This document shows, piece by piece, positions 11,208-21,443 of a stretch of 64,000 nucleotides of DNA. Within the stretch, counting starts at the first letter, position 1. Each line of letters opens with the position of its first letter. The notes beneath the pieces are model-generated. The model did no database searches and was not told the DNA's origin. It was given only the letters and a program-made list of their open reading frames with translations. The position numbers and the translations under genes were made by a program. The DNA lies in NCBI RefSeq assembly GCF_007990205.1, contig NZ_BJWE01000002.1, positions 1 through 64,000 of the forward strand, given 5' to 3'. Source of the DNA: Pediococcus parvulus. Lineage in GTDB: Bacteria > Bacillota > Bacilli > Lactobacillales > Lactobacillaceae.

Positions 11208-11891
11208 TTAGGCTGAAATTAAGAGATAGCCAAAAGTTAAATAAGGAATAAATGGAATTTTACGCGCATGTAAATGCGGAAAACAGAGCGTTAGAATTAA
11301 ACAAAGGGTAGAGGCAAGACATAGAATTGAAGAGATGACTTGTAAACGGGAAAGAATGATGAAGACAAATACTAGTTCAAAATCTGCTTCACCGAATCCT
11401 TTAATAAGGTTTGAAAATTGAAACGACGAAAAAACGCTTAGCATTAAAGCCAGAAATATCATACAGTTTAGTATCGTAAATTGAAAGCTTAATCCTAATA
11501 TACCTAAAACACCAAGAAAGTAGCCATTCACATATGTTTGTTTAAAATCTATGAGACTTAAATAAATTAATACGGTGACAACGAAAAGTTGAAAGAAAAG
11601 TTTTAATGGTTGAAATGTGACCGTGAAAACATGCAAGTAAAGGATGCCCAGAACTAATTCCACACAACATGAAGTGGGTGGAAACCTTTGGTGACAGTAA
11701 CGACATTGACCATTTAGCCAGCAATAACTAAAAATTGGAATTAAATCAACCGGTTTAAGAATGGTTTGGCAGTTTGAACAATGAGAACGAGGTTTGATGA
11801 TAGACTGCTTCGTTTCCGCACGGTCGATACAAAGTGTCAAAAAGGAGCCAATGGTAGCTCCCGTGATAAAAAAGTAAATTTGAATAAGCAT
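11208..11891 (-). CDS. comC: Type IV prepilin peptidase / methyltransferase-like protein (ComC type)
   Basis: A 227-residue polytopic membrane protein of the A24 aspartic peptidase family, which processes the pseudopilins of the competence DNA-uptake machine. The N-terminal domain has the cytoplasmic zinc motif CSNC (Cys38, Cys41) and CRYC (Cys63, Cys66). The first catalytic aspartate fits D115 in SLIDFKQTYV. The second motif, normally GxGD, reads GFGEADFE here, so the aspartate may be E168 or the shifted D170. GGAGGT lies 6 nt upstream of the ATG. It stands alone on the minus strand between rpoC and the str operon. Confidence 0.8.
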   Translation of the reverse strand: MLIQIYFFITGATIGSFLTLCIDRAETKQSIIKPRSHCSNCQTILKPVDLIPIFSYCWLNGQCRYCHQRFPPTSCCVELVLGILYLHVFTVTFQPLKLFFQLFVVTVLIYLSLIDFKQTYVNGYFLGVLGILGLSFQFTILNCMIFLALMLSVFSSFQFSNLIKGFGEADFELVFVFIILSRLQVISSILCLASTLCLILTLCFPHLHARKIPFIPYLTFGYLLISA

Positions 11892-12240
11892 TTAATTACC
11901 TCCGATATTAATAAGTTACGAAAATTTGATTGACTTATTTGACGATAAAATAAGTTTTAATTTTTTAATTTGATTGCATAGGATGTAAAACAGGTGACAA
12001 AGCCCGTGAAACAAGGAGAAGACTCGAATTTATTTTGGAAAAAAGTTTGACAAGGCATGCTGATGATGATAATCTAAGAAAGGTGCTTTTTGTGGACAGG
12101 TTCTGTATTAGACAGACATGCTGACTGGAAACGGTGGCACAAAGCCATGTTGAGGCGGTTTTTTTTATCAATAAAAAAGACCCACCTGGATGTGTGTACT
12201 TAAACAAACAAGATTTTTTATTCGGAAGGGGAAACAATTA
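11892..12240 (+). other. Intergenic region with str promoter and long rpsL leader
   Basis: This 349-bp stretch has no gene. Its left part carries the ribosome site of the minus-strand comC. A promoter-like pair TTGACA (12047-12052) and GATAAT (12068-12073) with a short 15-bp spacer would start the str operon near 12080. The transcribed leader of about 160 nt includes a small stem TGGC (12135-12138)/GCCA (12144-12147), a run of eight T's (12159-12166) and a possible competing helix GGTGG (12133-12137) with CCACC (12182-12186). No strong terminator stem precedes the T's. Confidence 0.55.
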
Positions 12241-12654
12241 ATGCCTACAATCAACCAATTGGTTCGTAAGGGTCGTCATTCACACGGTTCTAAATCTAAG
12301 GCTCCTGCTTTAAATTATGGCTACAACAGTATGAAGAAAAAAGCTGTTGCTAACCCAGCACCACAAAAACGTGGCGTTGCAACTCGTGTTGGTACTATGA
12401 CACCTAAGAAACCTAACTCTGCTTTACGTAAATATGCTCGTGTACGTCTTTCTAACTTGATCGAAGTTACAGCATATATCCCAGGAATCGGACATAACTT
12501 ACAGGAACATAGTGTTGTGCTCATTCGTGGCGGTCGTGTTAAGGATTTACCTGGTGTACGTTATCACATTATCCGTGGTGCACTTGATACAGCCGGTGTT
12601 ACCGATCGTAAACAAAGCCGTTCTAAATACGGTACAAAGAAACCTAAGAAGTAA
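12241..12654 (+). CDS. rpsL: Ribosomal protein S12 (uS12)
   Basis: A 137-residue decoding-centre protein. It has the invariant [11 protein letters not shown] segment (the streptomycin lysine is unchanged) and the [10 protein letters not shown] segment. The frame is open upstream to 12190, but the ATG at 12241 begins the conserved [12 protein letters not shown] and follows a GGAAGGGG site. First gene of the str operon, 13 bp before rpsG. Confidence 0.97.
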   Translation: MPTINQLVRKGRHSHGSKSKAPALNYGYNSMKKKAVANPAPQKRGVATRVGTMTPKKPNSALRKYARVRLSNLIEVTAYIPGIGHNLQEHSVVLIRGGRVKDLPGVRYHIIRGALDTAGVTDRKQSRSKYGTKKPKK

Positions 12655-12667
12655 GGAGGTTATTTAA

Positions 12668-13138
12668 ATGCCAAGAAAAGGCCCTGCATCAAAACGCGAA
12701 GTATTACCTGATCCAATTTACAACTCAAAGTTAGTAACTCGTTTAATTAACCATTTAATGTTAGATGGTAAACGTGGTACAGCTTCAAAGATTCTCTATA
12801 ATGCATTCGACGTCATCAAATCTGAAACTGGTAACGAACCAACTGAGGTATTTGATGAAGCTATGAAGAACATTATGCCAGTTCTTGAAGTTAAGGCTCG
12901 TCGTGTTGGTGGTTCTAACTACCAAGTACCAATCGAAGTACGTCCAGATCGTCGGACAACTTTAGGACTTCGTTGGCTCGTGAACTATTCACGCCTTCGT
13001 GGTGAACATACAATGACAGAACGTCTTGCTCGTGAAATTATGGACGCTGCAAATAATACAGGTGCTTCAGTTAAAAAGCGTGAAGATACTCATAGAATGG
13101 CTGAAGCCAACCGAGCATTTGCTCATTATCGTTGGTAA
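12668..13138 (+). CDS. rpsG: Ribosomal protein S7 (uS7)
   Basis: A 156-residue primary 16S rRNA binding protein of the 30S head, with the conserved [10 protein letters not shown] start and the [17 protein letters not shown] segment. AAGGAGG precedes the ATG. It sits 13 bp after rpsL and is followed by a hairpin before fusA. Confidence 0.97.
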   Translation: MPRKGPASKREVLPDPIYNSKLVTRLINHLMLDGKRGTASKILYNAFDVIKSETGNEPTEVFDEAMKNIMPVLEVKARRVGGSNYQVPIEVRPDRRTTLGLRWLVNYSRLRGEHTMTERLAREIMDAANNTGASVKKREDTHRMAEANRAFAHYRW

Positions 13139-13186
13139 TTTTCCGCTTGTTGCTTAATCCAACATGTTTGGAAAGAGCAATAACGA

Positions 13187-13224
13187 ATGGCTATTATATG
13201 AAGTCCATATAGTAGTCATTTTTT
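13187..13224 (+). terminator. Hairpin with T-tract between rpsG and fusA
   Basis: A 14-bp stem (13187-13200 with 13206-13219) including two G-U pairs, a 5-nt loop and six T's (13219-13224). It looks like a partial terminator inside the str operon and could lower fusA read-through or stabilise the rpsL-rpsG message. No convincing fusA promoter was found after it. Confidence 0.6.
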
Positions 13225-13274
13225 CTAATTTTGACTCTTTAACCATTAATTTGAAGGGAGAAACATTTTTTAAT

Positions 13275-15374
13275 ATGGCTAACAAAAGAGAATTTCCACT
13301 TGAAAAGACTCGTAATATCGGGATCATGGCTCATATCGATGCCGGTAAAACGACTACTACAGAGCGGATTTTGTACTACACTGGTAAAATTCATAAAATT
13401 GGTGAAACTCATGATGGGGCTTCACAAATGGACTGGATGGCCCAAGAACAGGAACGTGGTATTACCATCACTTCAGCTGCTACTACAGCTGCATGGAAAG
13501 ACCACCGTATCAATATTATCGATACCCCAGGACACGTGGACTTCACTGTTGAAGTTGAGCGTTCCCTCCGTGTGTTAGATGGTGCTGTTGCCGTTCTTGA
13601 CGCCCAAGCTGGTGTTGAACCTCAAACTGAAACTGTTTGGCGTCAAGCTTCTGATTATAGTGTTCCACGGATTGTTTTTGCAAACAAGATGGATAAAGTC
13701 GGTGCTGACTTTGACTTCTCTGTACAAACAATCAAGGACCGTCTTCAGGCTAATGCTTTGCCAATTCAAATGCCAATTGGTGCTGAAGATGATTTTGAAG
13801 GGGTTATTGACCTCGTCGAAATGAAAGCTGATCTTTACGATGAAGACCAACTAGGTACTGAATGGGATACAGTTGATGTGCCTGATCAATATAAAGAAGA
13901 AGCTGAAAAGCGTCGGACGGAAATGATCGAACAATTAGCTGATATCGATGATGACATCATGGAAAAATACCTTGGTGGCGAAGAAATCAGTAAAGAAGAA
14001 ATCAAGGCTGCTATCCGTAAGGGTACATTGAATCTTGAATTATTCCCTGTTTTAGCTGGTTCAGCTTTCAAAAACAAGGGTGTTCAGATGATGTTGGATG
14101 CTGTTGTAGATTACTTGCCATCTCCTTTGGATGTTAAGCCATACAACGCCATCAATCCTGAAACTGATGAAGCTGTTGAATTAACTGCTGGTGATGACAA
14201 ACCATTTGCTGCCTTAGCATTTAAGGTTGCAACTGATCCATTCGTTGGTCGTTTGACTTATATTCGTGTTTATACGGGAACTTTGGAATCAGGTTCTTAT
14301 GTATTGAACTCAACAAAAGACAAACGTGAACGTGTTGGTCGTTTACTTCAGATGCATTCTAATCACCGTCAAGAAATCCCAGAAGTTTTCTCTGGTGATA
14401 TTGCTGCTGCAATTGGTTTGAAGAACACAACTACTGGTGATTCATTGACTGATCCAGATCATCCACTACATTTGGAATCAATGGAATTCCCTGATCCAGT
14501 TATCCAAGTTGCCGTAGAGCCAAAATCTAAGGCTGACCAAGATAAGATGGATATTGCGCTTCAAAAGCTTGCTGAAGAAGATCCAACATTCAAAGCTGAA
14601 ACAAACCCTGAAACTGGTGAAACTTTGATTGCCGGAATGGGTGAGTTACATTTGGACATTATCATTGACCGTATGAAACGTGAATTTAACGTTGAAGCGA
14701 CTGTTGGTGCTCCTCAAGTTGCTTACCGTGAAGCATTCACTAAGCCGGCTTCTGCACAAGGTAAGTTTGTTCGTCAGTCTGGTGGTAAAGGACAATATGG
14801 TGATGTTTGGATTGAATTCACACCTAATGAAGAGGGTAAAGGATTCGAATTCGAAGATGCTATTGTTGGTGGGGTTGTTCCTCGTGAATTTATCCCAGCT
14901 GTAGAACAAGGTTTACGTGAAGCCTTAAATAACGGTGTTCTTGCAGGTTACCCATTGGTTGACTTGAAAGCTAAGTTATATGATGGTAGTTATCATGAAG
15001 TCGATTCTAGTGAAGCAGCTTTCAAGGTTGCCGCATCAATCTCACTTCACAATGCTGCTAAAAAGGCTGCTCCTGTAATTTTGGAACCTGTTATGAAGGT
15101 TGAAGTTCGTGTACCAGAAGAGTACATGGGTGATATCATGGGTCAGATTACAGCTCGTCGTGGTCGTGTTGAAGGCATGGAAGCTATCTCAGGCGCTGAA
15201 GAAATTCATGCCTTTGTACCACTTTCAGAAATGTTTGGTTATGCAACTACCTTACGTTCAGCTTCACAGGGTCGTGGAACATTCACAATGACATTTGATC
15301 ATTACGAAGCAGTTCCTAAGTCTATTCAAGAAGAAATCATCAAGAAAAATGGCGGTTCTTCAAGTAAAGACTAA
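13275..15374 (+). CDS. fusA: Translation elongation factor G
   Basis: A 699-residue translocase GTPase. G1 [12 protein letters not shown] is at residues 19-30, G2 follows in [12 protein letters not shown]3 is DTPGHVDF and G4 is NKMDK. Domains II to V follow, including [13 protein letters not shown] in domain IV. The open frame runs back to 13164, but that extension contains the hairpin above; the ATG at 13275 after GAAGGGAG starts the conserved [14 protein letters not shown]. Third gene of the str operon. No tuf gene is attached, which is usual in lactobacilli. Confidence 0.97.
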   Translation: MANKREFPLEKTRNIGIMAHIDAGKTTTTERILYYTGKIHKIGETHDGASQMDWMAQEQERGITITSAATTAAWKDHRINIIDTPGHVDFTVEVERSLRVLDGAVAVLDAQAGVEPQTETVWRQASDYSVPRIVFANKMDKVGADFDFSVQTIKDRLQANALPIQMPIGAEDDFEGVIDLVEMKADLYDEDQLGTEWDTVDVPDQYKEEAEKRRTEMIEQLADIDDDIMEKYLGGEEISKEEIKAAIRKGTLNLELFPVLAGSAFKNKGVQMMLDAVVDYLPSPLDVKPYNAINPETDEAVELTAGDDKPFAALAFKVATDPFVGRLTYIRVYTGTLESGSYVLNSTKDKRERVGRLLQMHSNHRQEIPEVFSGDIAAAIGLKNTTTGDSLTDPDHPLHLESMEFPDPVIQVAVEPKSKADQDKMDIALQKLAEEDPTFKAETNPETGETLIAGMGELHLDIIIDRMKREFNVEATVGAPQVAYREAFTKPASAQGKFVRQSGGKGQYGDVWIEFTPNEEGKGFEFEDAIVGGVVPREFIPAVEQGLREALNNGVLAGYPLVDLKAKLYDGSYHEVDSSEAAFKVAASISLHNAAKKAAPVILEPVMKVEVRVPEEYMGDIMGQITARRGRVEGMEAISGAEEIHAFVPLSEMFGYATTLRSASQGRGTFTMTFDHYEAVPKSIQEEIIKKNGGSSSKD

Positions 15375-15394
15375 TTTCTAATTTAGAATAAATT

Positions 15395-15442
15395 AAAGCT
15401 CATTAGCCGCAGTGTAAAAACTGTGATTAATGAGCTTTTTTT
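15395..15442 (+). terminator. str operon terminator
   Basis: An 11-bp stem (15395-15405 with 15428-15438) containing a smaller CAGT/ACTG hairpin, followed by T's to 15442. Confidence 0.85.
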
Positions 15443-15462
15443 GTTCCCAATAGTTATAAAGA

Positions 15463-16017
15463 TTAAATGATCTTGGCGCCCAAAGAATTTTTGAAATGGG
15501 TTAGTGCCCAATTATGCCCAACCTGATCAAAACTAGCGACCGCATTTTGTGGAATCGTAAGTTGATAACTAAGATTATAGGCAGAAATGGCCGTATGCAA
15601 AACACAAATATCGGTGCAAACACCGGTTAAGGTGAGTGAGTTAATCTTATGTGTGCGTAAAAAGTTATCAAGGTTAGTATTTACGAATGCGCTATATCTG
15701 TTCTTATCAAAATAATAAACTTGTTGGCTAGTTGCATGTGATTCATACCAAGGTTGAACTGTATTATAAAGTTGCCGCCCCCAAGTGTTTTTTAAATTGT
15801 GTGGTGGAAAAAGTTTCGTTTCAGGATGAAAGGGATCGTTCTTTTCGTGCAGATCCGTAGGAAAAATCACATAATTGCCAGCTTTAATGAATTGATTCGC
15901 CAGTTTTAAAATTTCTGGTTCAATTTTTTGGCCTGGTTTGCCTGTAGTGAGCGCACCAGAATCAGCGACAAAATCGTTTGTATAATCTATAATAAGGAGT
16001 GCTTCTGGATTTTTCAT
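15463..16017 (-). CDS. pncA: Nicotinamidase-like cysteine hydrolase
   Basis: A 184-residue isochorismatase-fold hydrolase, most likely converting nicotinamide to nicotinate for NAD salvage. The visible site residues fit PncA: the nucleophile cysteine in LTGVCTDICV, an early aspartate in LIIDYTNDF, a lysine in FDKNRYSAF, and a metal-site pattern DLHEKNDPFHPE with a later H. An in-frame TTG five codons upstream overlaps the GGAGGA ribosome site, so the ATG at 16017 is chosen. It is a single gene on the minus strand between fusA and rpsJ. Other amidases of this fold cannot be excluded. Confidence 0.78.
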   Translation of the reverse strand: MKNPEALLIIDYTNDFVADSGALTTGKPGQKIEPEILKLANQFIKAGNYVIFPTDLHEKNDPFHPETKLFPPHNLKNTWGRQLYNTVQPWYESHATSQQVYYFDKNRYSAFVNTNLDNFLRTHKINSLTLTGVCTDICVLHTAISAYNLSYQLTIPQNAVASFDQVGHNWALTHFKNSLGAKII

Positions 16018-16122
16018 TGCAAATTCCTCCAATCTTTAGTCCTCATTATGAAACATAAATCGTTTTCAAATGTTACAAATGCATTACATTTTTTCAAACC
16101 TAAAATAAATTGGCGGAAAGCC

Positions 16123-16151
16123 TTGTAAAACGGCTGTTTATCTAGTAGTAT
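16123..16151 (+). promoter_or_regulatory. S10 operon promoter
   Basis: TTGTAA (16123-16128), 17 bp, TAGTAT (16146-16151). It is the best sigma-A match ahead of rpsJ and would give a leader of about 160 nt. Confidence 0.65.
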
Positions 16152-16157
16152 GGACAA

Positions 16158-16318
16158 GTACTTGAAATTTAGCGGGTGTACTATGCCCATTAATCAAGTA
16201 AAAACAAGGAGCTTTGATGTGAAAGGTTGCGACACACCCGGCCGCTTTGCCACGACAGTGTGGCGGTAATTTTCACGGAGCAAGTCTCATTTTCAAAATA
16301 GACGAAGGAGGTAACACA
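16158..16318 (+). ncRNA. Folded leader of the S10 operon
   Basis: Several complementary segments can be paired. ACTTGA (16160-16165) pairs with TCAAGT (16194-16199) around a GGG/CCC pair. CGGGTGT (16173-16179) also has a perfect distant complement ACACCCG (16234-16240). GTGAAA (16219-16224) pairs with TTTCAC (16271-16276), enclosing a hairpin GCCAC/GTGGC (16249-16253, 16260-16264). The first and second pairings compete for 16173-16179. This is more structure and more GC than the surrounding intergenic DNA, so a regulatory leader is likely. L4 control of the S10 leader is known in enterobacteria; I cannot say that this one works that way. Confidence 0.5.
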
Positions 16319-16627
16319 ATGGCAAAACAAAAAATTCGTATCCGGTTAAAGGCATACGAACATCGCATCTTAGATCAATCCGCAGATAAGATTGTCGAAA
16401 CTGCAAAGAGAACTGGTGCCACAATTTCTGGTCCAATTCCATTACCAACAGAACGCACAATCTATACGGTTTTGAGCTCACCACATAAGTTCAAAAAAGC
16501 ACGTGAGCAATTCGAAATGCGTACACACAAGCGTTTGATTGATATCGTTAACCCAACACCAAAGACAGTTGACTCATTAATGAAGTTAGATCTGCCAAGT
16601 GGCGTTGATATTGAAATCAAGCTTTAA
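16319..16627 (+). CDS. rpsJ: Ribosomal protein S10 (uS10)
   Basis: A 102-residue 30S protein, in other bacteria also the antitermination factor NusE. It contains [17 protein letters not shown] and the THKRLIDI segment. The frame is open back to 16247, but AAGGAGG at 16305-16311 points to the ATG at 16319. First gene of the S10-spc-alpha supercluster. Confidence 0.97.
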   Translation: MAKQKIRIRLKAYEHRILDQSADKIVETAKRTGATISGPIPLPTERTIYTVLSSPHKFKKAREQFEMRTHKRLIDIVNPTPKTVDSLMKLDLPSGVDIEIKL

Positions 16628-16675
16628 TTTCTAGAAACACAAATTTAGTATCACAATAATATTGGAGGTGTACTC

Positions 16676-17311
16676 ATGACCACAAAAGGAATCTTAGGAA
16701 AAAAGGTTGGTATGACCCAAGTCTTTACTGATAACGGCGAGTTAGTTCCCGTTACCGTTGTTGATACAACACCAAACGTTGTATTACAAGTTAAAACCGT
16801 TGAAAGTGATGGTTATAACGCAGTGCAATTAGGGTTCGATGACAAACGTAAAGTATTGAGCAACAAGCCTGAACAAGGTCATGTAGCAAAAGCAAATACA
16901 AATCCTAAGCGCTTCATTCATGAAATCAGAGATGTTGAGCTGGGAGAATTAAAAGTCGGTGACGAATTAAAGGCTGACTTATTCGCAGCAGGCGATATCG
17001 TTGATGTCACAGGTACTTCTAAGGGACATGGTTTCCAAGGAAATATCAAGAAGGATGGACAACATCGTGGTCCGATGGCACATGGCTCTCGTTATCATCG
17101 TCGTCCAGGTTCATTAGGTGCAATTATTAACCGAGTGTTCCCTGGAAAGAAGTTACCAGGTCGTATGGGTAACAATACACGAACAGTTCAAAACTTAGAG
17201 GTCGTAAAGGCTGATACAGAAAACAATGTTTTATTGATCAAGGGCAATGTCCCAGGATCAAAGAACTCATTCTTAGTTGTTAAGAATGCAGTTAAACCAC
17301 ACAAAAAGTAG
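16676..17311 (+). CDS. rplC: Ribosomal protein L3 (uL3)
   Basis: A 211-residue 50S assembly protein near the peptidyl transferase centre. It starts [17 protein letters not shown] and has the long loop [13 protein letters not shown] that reaches the active site. TTGGAGG precedes the ATG by a normal gap. 48 bp after rpsJ. Confidence 0.97.
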   Translation: MTTKGILGKKVGMTQVFTDNGELVPVTVVDTTPNVVLQVKTVESDGYNAVQLGFDDKRKVLSNKPEQGHVAKANTNPKRFIHEIRDVELGELKVGDELKADLFAAGDIVDVTGTSKGHGFQGNIKKDGQHRGPMAHGSRYHRRPGSLGAIINRVFPGKKLPGRMGNNTRTVQNLEVVKADTENNVLLIKGNVPGSKNSFLVVKNAVKPHKK

Positions 17312-17329
17312 AAAGGAGGACTAAATCAA

Positions 17330-17953
17330 ATGACAAGCGTATCTTTATATAAACAAGATGGTACGAAGAATGGCGACGTTGAACTTAATGCTGACGTTTT
17401 TGGTATCACACCAAACGATAATGTGATTTTTGAAGCTATTGTTATGCAACGCGCATCAATGCGCCAAGGCACACATGCTGTTAAGAATCGAAGTGCAGTT
17501 CGTGGTGGTGGTAAGAAACCATGGCGTCAAAAGGGTACTGGTCGTGCACGTCAAGGTTCAATTCGTTCACCACAATGGCGTGGCGGTGGTATTGTGTTTG
17601 GCCCCACACCTCGCTCATATGCATACAAATTGCCAAAGAAAATGCGTCGTTTAGCGTTGAAGTCTGTACTTTCACAAAAAGTATTGGATGACAGCTTGGT
17701 AGTTGTTGATGGTTACAGCTTTGATCAACCAAAGACTAAAGCATTTGCACAATCACTTGACAGCTTAAAAGTTTCAACGAAAGCATTATTAGTCCTTGAA
17801 GAAGATAACGAAGCAACTGCTCGTGCAGCTCGCAACCTTGAAAACGTTAAAATTGTTTCACCAACTGGTGTAAATGTTTTAGATGTTGTCAATAGCGACA
17901 AGCTCGTTATTACTCAAAAGGCTCTTTCTCAAGTAGAGGAGGCTCTCGCATAA
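17330..17953 (+). CDS. rplD: Ribosomal protein L4 (uL4)
   Basis: A 207-residue 50S protein lining the exit tunnel. The tunnel loop [20 protein letters not shown] is intact, with no insertion of the macrolide-resistance kind. The stop codon overlaps the rplW start by one base (TAATG), so the two are translationally coupled. Any L4-mediated feedback would act through the rpsJ leader. Confidence 0.97.
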   Translation: MTSVSLYKQDGTKNGDVELNADVFGITPNDNVIFEAIVMQRASMRQGTHAVKNRSAVRGGGKKPWRQKGTGRARQGSIRSPQWRGGGIVFGPTPRSYAYKLPKKMRRLALKSVLSQKVLDDSLVVVDGYSFDQPKTKAFAQSLDSLKVSTKALLVLEEDNEATARAARNLENVKIVSPTGVNVLDVVNSDKLVITQKALSQVEEALA

Positions 17954-18240
17954 TGGAATCACGTGATGTAATTTTACGTCCGGTTGTCACTGAAGCTTCA
18001 ATGGCAGAAATGGACAATAAACGTTACACATTCGATGTTGACACTCGTGCAACAAAGACAGAAGTCAAAAAAGCTGTCGAAGATGTCTTTGATGTCAAAG
18101 TTGTTAAAGTAAACATTATGAATGTTAAAGGTAAGCTCAAGCGTCAGGGACGTTATTCTGGTTATACCAAAAAACGTCGTAAGGCAATTGTTACATTGTC
18201 ATCTGACTCTAAAGAAATCAAATTATTCAACGAAGAATAA
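17953..18240 (+). CDS. rplW: Ribosomal protein L23 (uL23)
   Basis: A 95-residue protein at the tunnel exit, the docking site for trigger factor and SRP. It has the conserved [11 protein letters not shown] start and the [14 protein letters not shown] loop. Coupled to rplD through TAATG. Confidence 0.97.
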   Translation: MESRDVILRPVVTEASMAEMDNKRYTFDVDTRATKTEVKKAVEDVFDVKVVKVNIMNVKGKLKRQGRYSGYTKKRRKAIVTLSSDSKEIKLFNEE

Positions 18241-18267
18241 TAAATAAATTATAGGAGGAAAAAACAC

Positions 18268-19116
18268 GTGGGGATTAAGAAGTTTAAACCAACGACAAAT
18301 GCTCGTCGTGGCATGACACAGCTTGATTATAGCGAAATCACCAAGACGACTCCTGAAAAATCGTTACTCGAATCTCAAAGCCACACAGCCGGCCGTAATA
18401 ACTCTGGTCGCATGACTGTTCGTCATCGTGGCGGCGGTAACAAGCGTCAATATCGTATTATTGATTTCAAACGAATCAAAGATGATGTTGCAGCTACTGT
18501 TAAAGCCATTGAATATGATCCAAACCGTACAGCAAACATTGCTTTACTTGTTTATGCTGACGGAGTTAAATCATACATTATTGCACCAAAAGGACTTAAG
18601 GTTGGCGACAAAGTTCAATCTGGTTCAGATGCTGATATTAAAGTTGGTAATGCATTACCATTAGCAGACATTCCTGTTGGTACTATTATCCACAATATCG
18701 AATTAAAGCCTGGCAAGGGTGGTCAATTAGCTCGTTCTGCTGGTGCTTCAGCACAATTATTAGGTAAGGAAGGCAAATATGTCTTAGTACGTTTGGCTTC
18801 ATCTGAAGTTCGTATGATCTTATCTGCTGGTCGTGCCACAATCGGTGCTGTTGGTAATGAAGAACATGAATTAGTTAATGTTGGCAAAGCAGGACGTACT
18901 CGTTATGCTGGCCAGCGTCCACACGTTCGTGGTTCTGTAATGAACCCTAACGATCACCCACATGGTGGTGGTGAAGGTAAAGCTCCAGTCGGTCGTCCAT
19001 CGCCTCTATCACCTTGGGGTAAGAAGACCATTGGTAAGAAGACACGTAACAAGCGGAGTAAATCTAATAAATTTATCGTTCGTGGTCGTAAACGTGGTCG
19101 CTTAGGTAATATTTAG
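18268..19116 (+). CDS. rplB: Ribosomal protein L2 (uL2)
   Basis: A 282-residue 50S protein needed for subunit joining and peptidyl transfer. It has the [14 protein letters not shown] segment and the C-terminal [15 protein letters not shown] loop with the conserved histidine. It starts with GTG after ATAGGAGGAA. Confidence 0.97.
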   Translation: MGIKKFKPTTNARRGMTQLDYSEITKTTPEKSLLESQSHTAGRNNSGRMTVRHRGGGNKRQYRIIDFKRIKDDVAATVKAIEYDPNRTANIALLVYADGVKSYIIAPKGLKVGDKVQSGSDADIKVGNALPLADIPVGTIIHNIELKPGKGGQLARSAGASAQLLGKEGKYVLVRLASSEVRMILSAGRATIGAVGNEEHELVNVGKAGRTRYAGQRPHVRGSVMNPNDHPHGGGEGKAPVGRPSPLSPWGKKTIGKKTRNKRSKSNKFIVRGRKRGRLGNI

Positions 19117-19145
19117 TCGAAAATTTCCCTAAAGGAGGTTTCATA

Positions 19146-19430
19146 ATGAGTCGTAGTTTGAAAAAAGGACCATTTGCAGACGAACATCTTTTAAAGAAGA
19201 TTGATGCACAAAAAGATCAAGAGAAGAAGTCTGTTATTAAAACATGGTCACGTCGTTCCACTATTTTCCCAAGTTTCATCGGTTATACAATTGCTGTATA
19301 TGACGGCAGAAAACATGTCCCAGTTTACATTCAAGATGACATGGTTGGCCATAAGCTTGGTGAGTTTGTTCCTACACGAACATTCCATGGACATGGTACC
19401 GACGATAAGAAGACAACAGTTGCTAAATAA
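19146..19430 (+). CDS. rpsS: Ribosomal protein S19 (uS19)
   Basis: A 94-residue 30S head protein: [18 protein letters not shown] start, [17 protein letters not shown], and the [11 protein letters not shown] segment. AAAGGAGG ribosome site. Part of the S10 operon, 12 bp before rplV. Confidence 0.97.
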   Translation: MSRSLKKGPFADEHLLKKIDAQKDQEKKSVIKTWSRRSTIFPSFIGYTIAVYDGRKHVPVYIQDDMVGHKLGEFVPTRTFHGHGTDDKKTTVAK

Positions 19431-19442
19431 GGAGGATGAATC

Positions 19443-19790
19443 ATGGCTGAACAAGTAACATCTGCACATGCAACTGCAAAAACTGTTCGCATTGCCGCTC
19501 GTAAGGTTCGTTTAGTAATTGATCTTATTAGAGGAAAAAGTGTCGCAGAAGCAATTGCAACTCTTAAGTTCACACCAAGAGGTGCATCGCCAGTTGTAGA
19601 AAAAGTTTTAATGTCTGCTGTAGCTAATGCAGAAAACAACTTCGACTTAGATCGTGAAGATTTGGTTGTAAGTGAAGCTTATGTCAACGAAGGACCAACC
19701 TTAAAACGTTTCCGTCCTCGAGCAAAAGGTTCTGCTTCACCAATCAACAAGCGAACAAGTCATATAACAGTAGTCGTATCTGAAAAATAG
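19443..19790 (+). CDS. rplV: Ribosomal protein L22 (uL22)
   Basis: A 115-residue 50S protein with the tunnel hairpin around [20 protein letters not shown], unaltered at the macrolide region. 12 bp before rpsC. Confidence 0.97.
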   Translation: MAEQVTSAHATAKTVRIAARKVRLVIDLIRGKSVAEAIATLKFTPRGASPVVEKVLMSAVANAENNFDLDREDLVVSEAYVNEGPTLKRFRPRAKGSASPINKRTSHITVVVSEK

Positions 19791-19802
19791 GAGGGAACAC
19801 GC

Positions 19803-20474
19803 GTGGGTCAAAAAGTAAATCCAAATGGATTTCGTGTTGGTGTCATCCGTGACTGGGAAGCAAAATGGTATGCTGAAAAAGATTTTGCTACCTATTTACG
19901 TGAAGATTTACAAATCCGTAAATTCATCTCAACTAAGCTTGCCGACGCATCTGTTTCCAATGTTGAAATCGAACGTGCTGCAAATCGCGTGAACATTTCA
20001 ATCCATACTGCTAAACCTGGTATGGTCATTGGAAAAGGCGGATCCGAAGTAGAAAGCTTACGTAAACAATTGAATGAACTTACAGGTAAACGAGTTCATA
20101 TTAATATTATTGAAATTAAGAAACCTGATTTAGATGCCAAATTAGTTGGTGAAAACATTGCTGCTCAATTGGAAGGCCGTGTTGCTTTCCGTCGTGCAAT
20201 GAAACAAGCTATGCAACGTACAATGCGTGCAGGTGCTAAAGGTATCAAGACACAGGTTGCAGGACGTTTGAACGGAGCAGATATGTCCCGTGTAGAACAT
20301 TATTCTGAAGGAACAGTTCCATTGCACACATTGCGTGCAGATGTAGATTACGCTTGGGTTGAAGCAAGTACAACTTACGGTCGTTTAGGTGTTAAGACTT
20401 GGATCTACCGTGGAGAAATCTTGCCAGAAGCTCGGGGTTCCAAAGGAAATTCTAAAGAGCAAGGAGGGAAATAA
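19803..20474 (+). CDS. rpsC: Ribosomal protein S3 (uS3)
   Basis: A 223-residue 30S protein at the mRNA entry pore, with the KH domain motif [12 protein letters not shown]. It starts with GTG ([19 protein letters not shown]). Two bases separate it from rplP, so coupling is likely. Confidence 0.97.
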   Translation: MGQKVNPNGFRVGVIRDWEAKWYAEKDFATYLREDLQIRKFISTKLADASVSNVEIERAANRVNISIHTAKPGMVIGKGGSEVESLRKQLNELTGKRVHINIIEIKKPDLDAKLVGENIAAQLEGRVAFRRAMKQAMQRTMRAGAKGIKTQVAGRLNGADMSRVEHYSEGTVPLHTLRADVDYAWVEASTTYGRLGVKTWIYRGEILPEARGSKGNSKEQGGK

Positions 20475-20476
20475 TC

Positions 20477-20911
20477 ATGCTAGTACCAAAACGAGTTAAG
20501 TTCCGTCGTGTGCATCGTGGTAAGATGCGTGGTGCCGCAAAGGGCGGTAGAACCGTCACTTTCGGTGATTACGGTTTACAAGCTTTAGATTCTCATTGGA
20601 TCTCAAACCGTCAAATCGAAGCAGCACGTGTTGCTATGAACCGTCACATGAAACGTGGTGGTAAGGTTTGGATCAAAATTTTCCCTCACAAGTCTTACAC
20701 TTCTAAAGGTGTAGGTGTTCGTATGGGTAATGGTAAAGGTACTCCCGAAGGTTGGGTAGCACCAGTGAAACGCGGTAAGGTAATGTTCGAAGTCGGCGGT
20801 GTTAGTGAAGAAGTTGCACGTGAATCATTGCGTCTTGCTTCTATGAAACTACCCGTTAGAACAAAGATTATCAAACGCGAGGAAGTAGGTGGCGAATCAG
20901 ATGAAGGCTAA
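20477..20911 (+). CDS. rplP: Ribosomal protein L16 (uL16)
   Basis: A 144-residue 50S protein near the A site, starting [17 protein letters not shown] and with the conserved [15 protein letters not shown]. Its last codons overlap the start of rpmC by 11 bp. Confidence 0.97.
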   Translation: MLVPKRVKFRRVHRGKMRGAAKGGRTVTFGDYGLQALDSHWISNRQIEAARVAMNRHMKRGGKVWIKIFPHKSYTSKGVGVRMGNGKGTPEGWVAPVKRGKVMFEVGGVSEEVARESLRLASMKLPVRTKIIKREEVGGESDEG

Positions 20912-21095
20912 AGAAATTAATGAATTAACCACTGATGAGATGCTAAAAAAAGAACAAGATTATAAAGATGAGCTTTTTAACTTACGTTTTCAATTAGCTA
21001 CTGGCCAGTTGGAAAATACAGCCCGTTTAAAGGCAGTTCGTAAGAACATTGCTCGTATTAAGACTGTTTTACGTCAAAAAGAATTAAGTAAGTAG
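20901..21095 (+). CDS. rpmC: Ribosomal protein L29 (uL29)
   Basis: A 64-residue helical hairpin protein at the tunnel exit. A GTG four codons upstream is in frame, but the ATG at 20901 gives the conserved [14 protein letters not shown] start and is better spaced from AGGAAGTAGG. The start lies inside the end of rplP. Confidence 0.95.
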   Translation: MKAKEINELTTDEMLKKEQDYKDELFNLRFQLATGQLENTARLKAVRKNIARIKTVLRQKELSK

Positions 21096-21122
21096 AAGAA
21101 TACGAAGGGAGGAACTTAACAC

Positions 21123-21389
21123 ATGAGTGAAGAACGTCACGCTCGTAAAGTATATCAAGGCCGTGTTATTTCTGACAAAATGGATAAAACAATCACGGTT
21201 CAGATTAATACTACCAAAAAGCATCCTGTTTATGGCAAACGTGTAAAATATTCGAAAAAATATAAAGCACATGATGAGAATAATGAAGCTAAGGTTGGCG
21301 ATGTTGTAAGAATCATGGAAACACGGCCTTTGTCCGCAACCAAACGATTCCGTTTGCTTGATATCGTTGAGAAAGCAGTTACTATCTAA
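21123..21389 (+). CDS. rpsQ: Ribosomal protein S17 (uS17)
   Basis: An 88-residue OB-fold 16S binding protein with [13 protein letters not shown] and the [14 protein letters not shown] segment. It follows AAGGGAGG. Last gene before rplN, after a 54-bp gap without a terminator. Confidence 0.97.
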   Translation: MSEERHARKVYQGRVISDKMDKTITVQINTTKKHPVYGKRVKYSKKYKAHDENNEAKVGDVVRIMETRPLSATKRFRLLDIVEKAVTI

Positions 21390-21443
21390 ATTTGTTATTT
21401 TTATTTCGTATTCTGATACAAAAATGGAAGGAGGACACTAACT

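Noticed and set aside
12190-12240. N-terminal extension of S12
   Set aside because: S12 begins [11 protein letters not shown] at 12241 behind a good ribosome site; the extension is leader RNA.
13164-13274. 37-codon N-terminal extension of EF-G
   Set aside because: It contains a terminator-like hairpin, has no ribosome site and is not part of the EF-G family; the ATG at 13275 after GAAGGGAG is the start.
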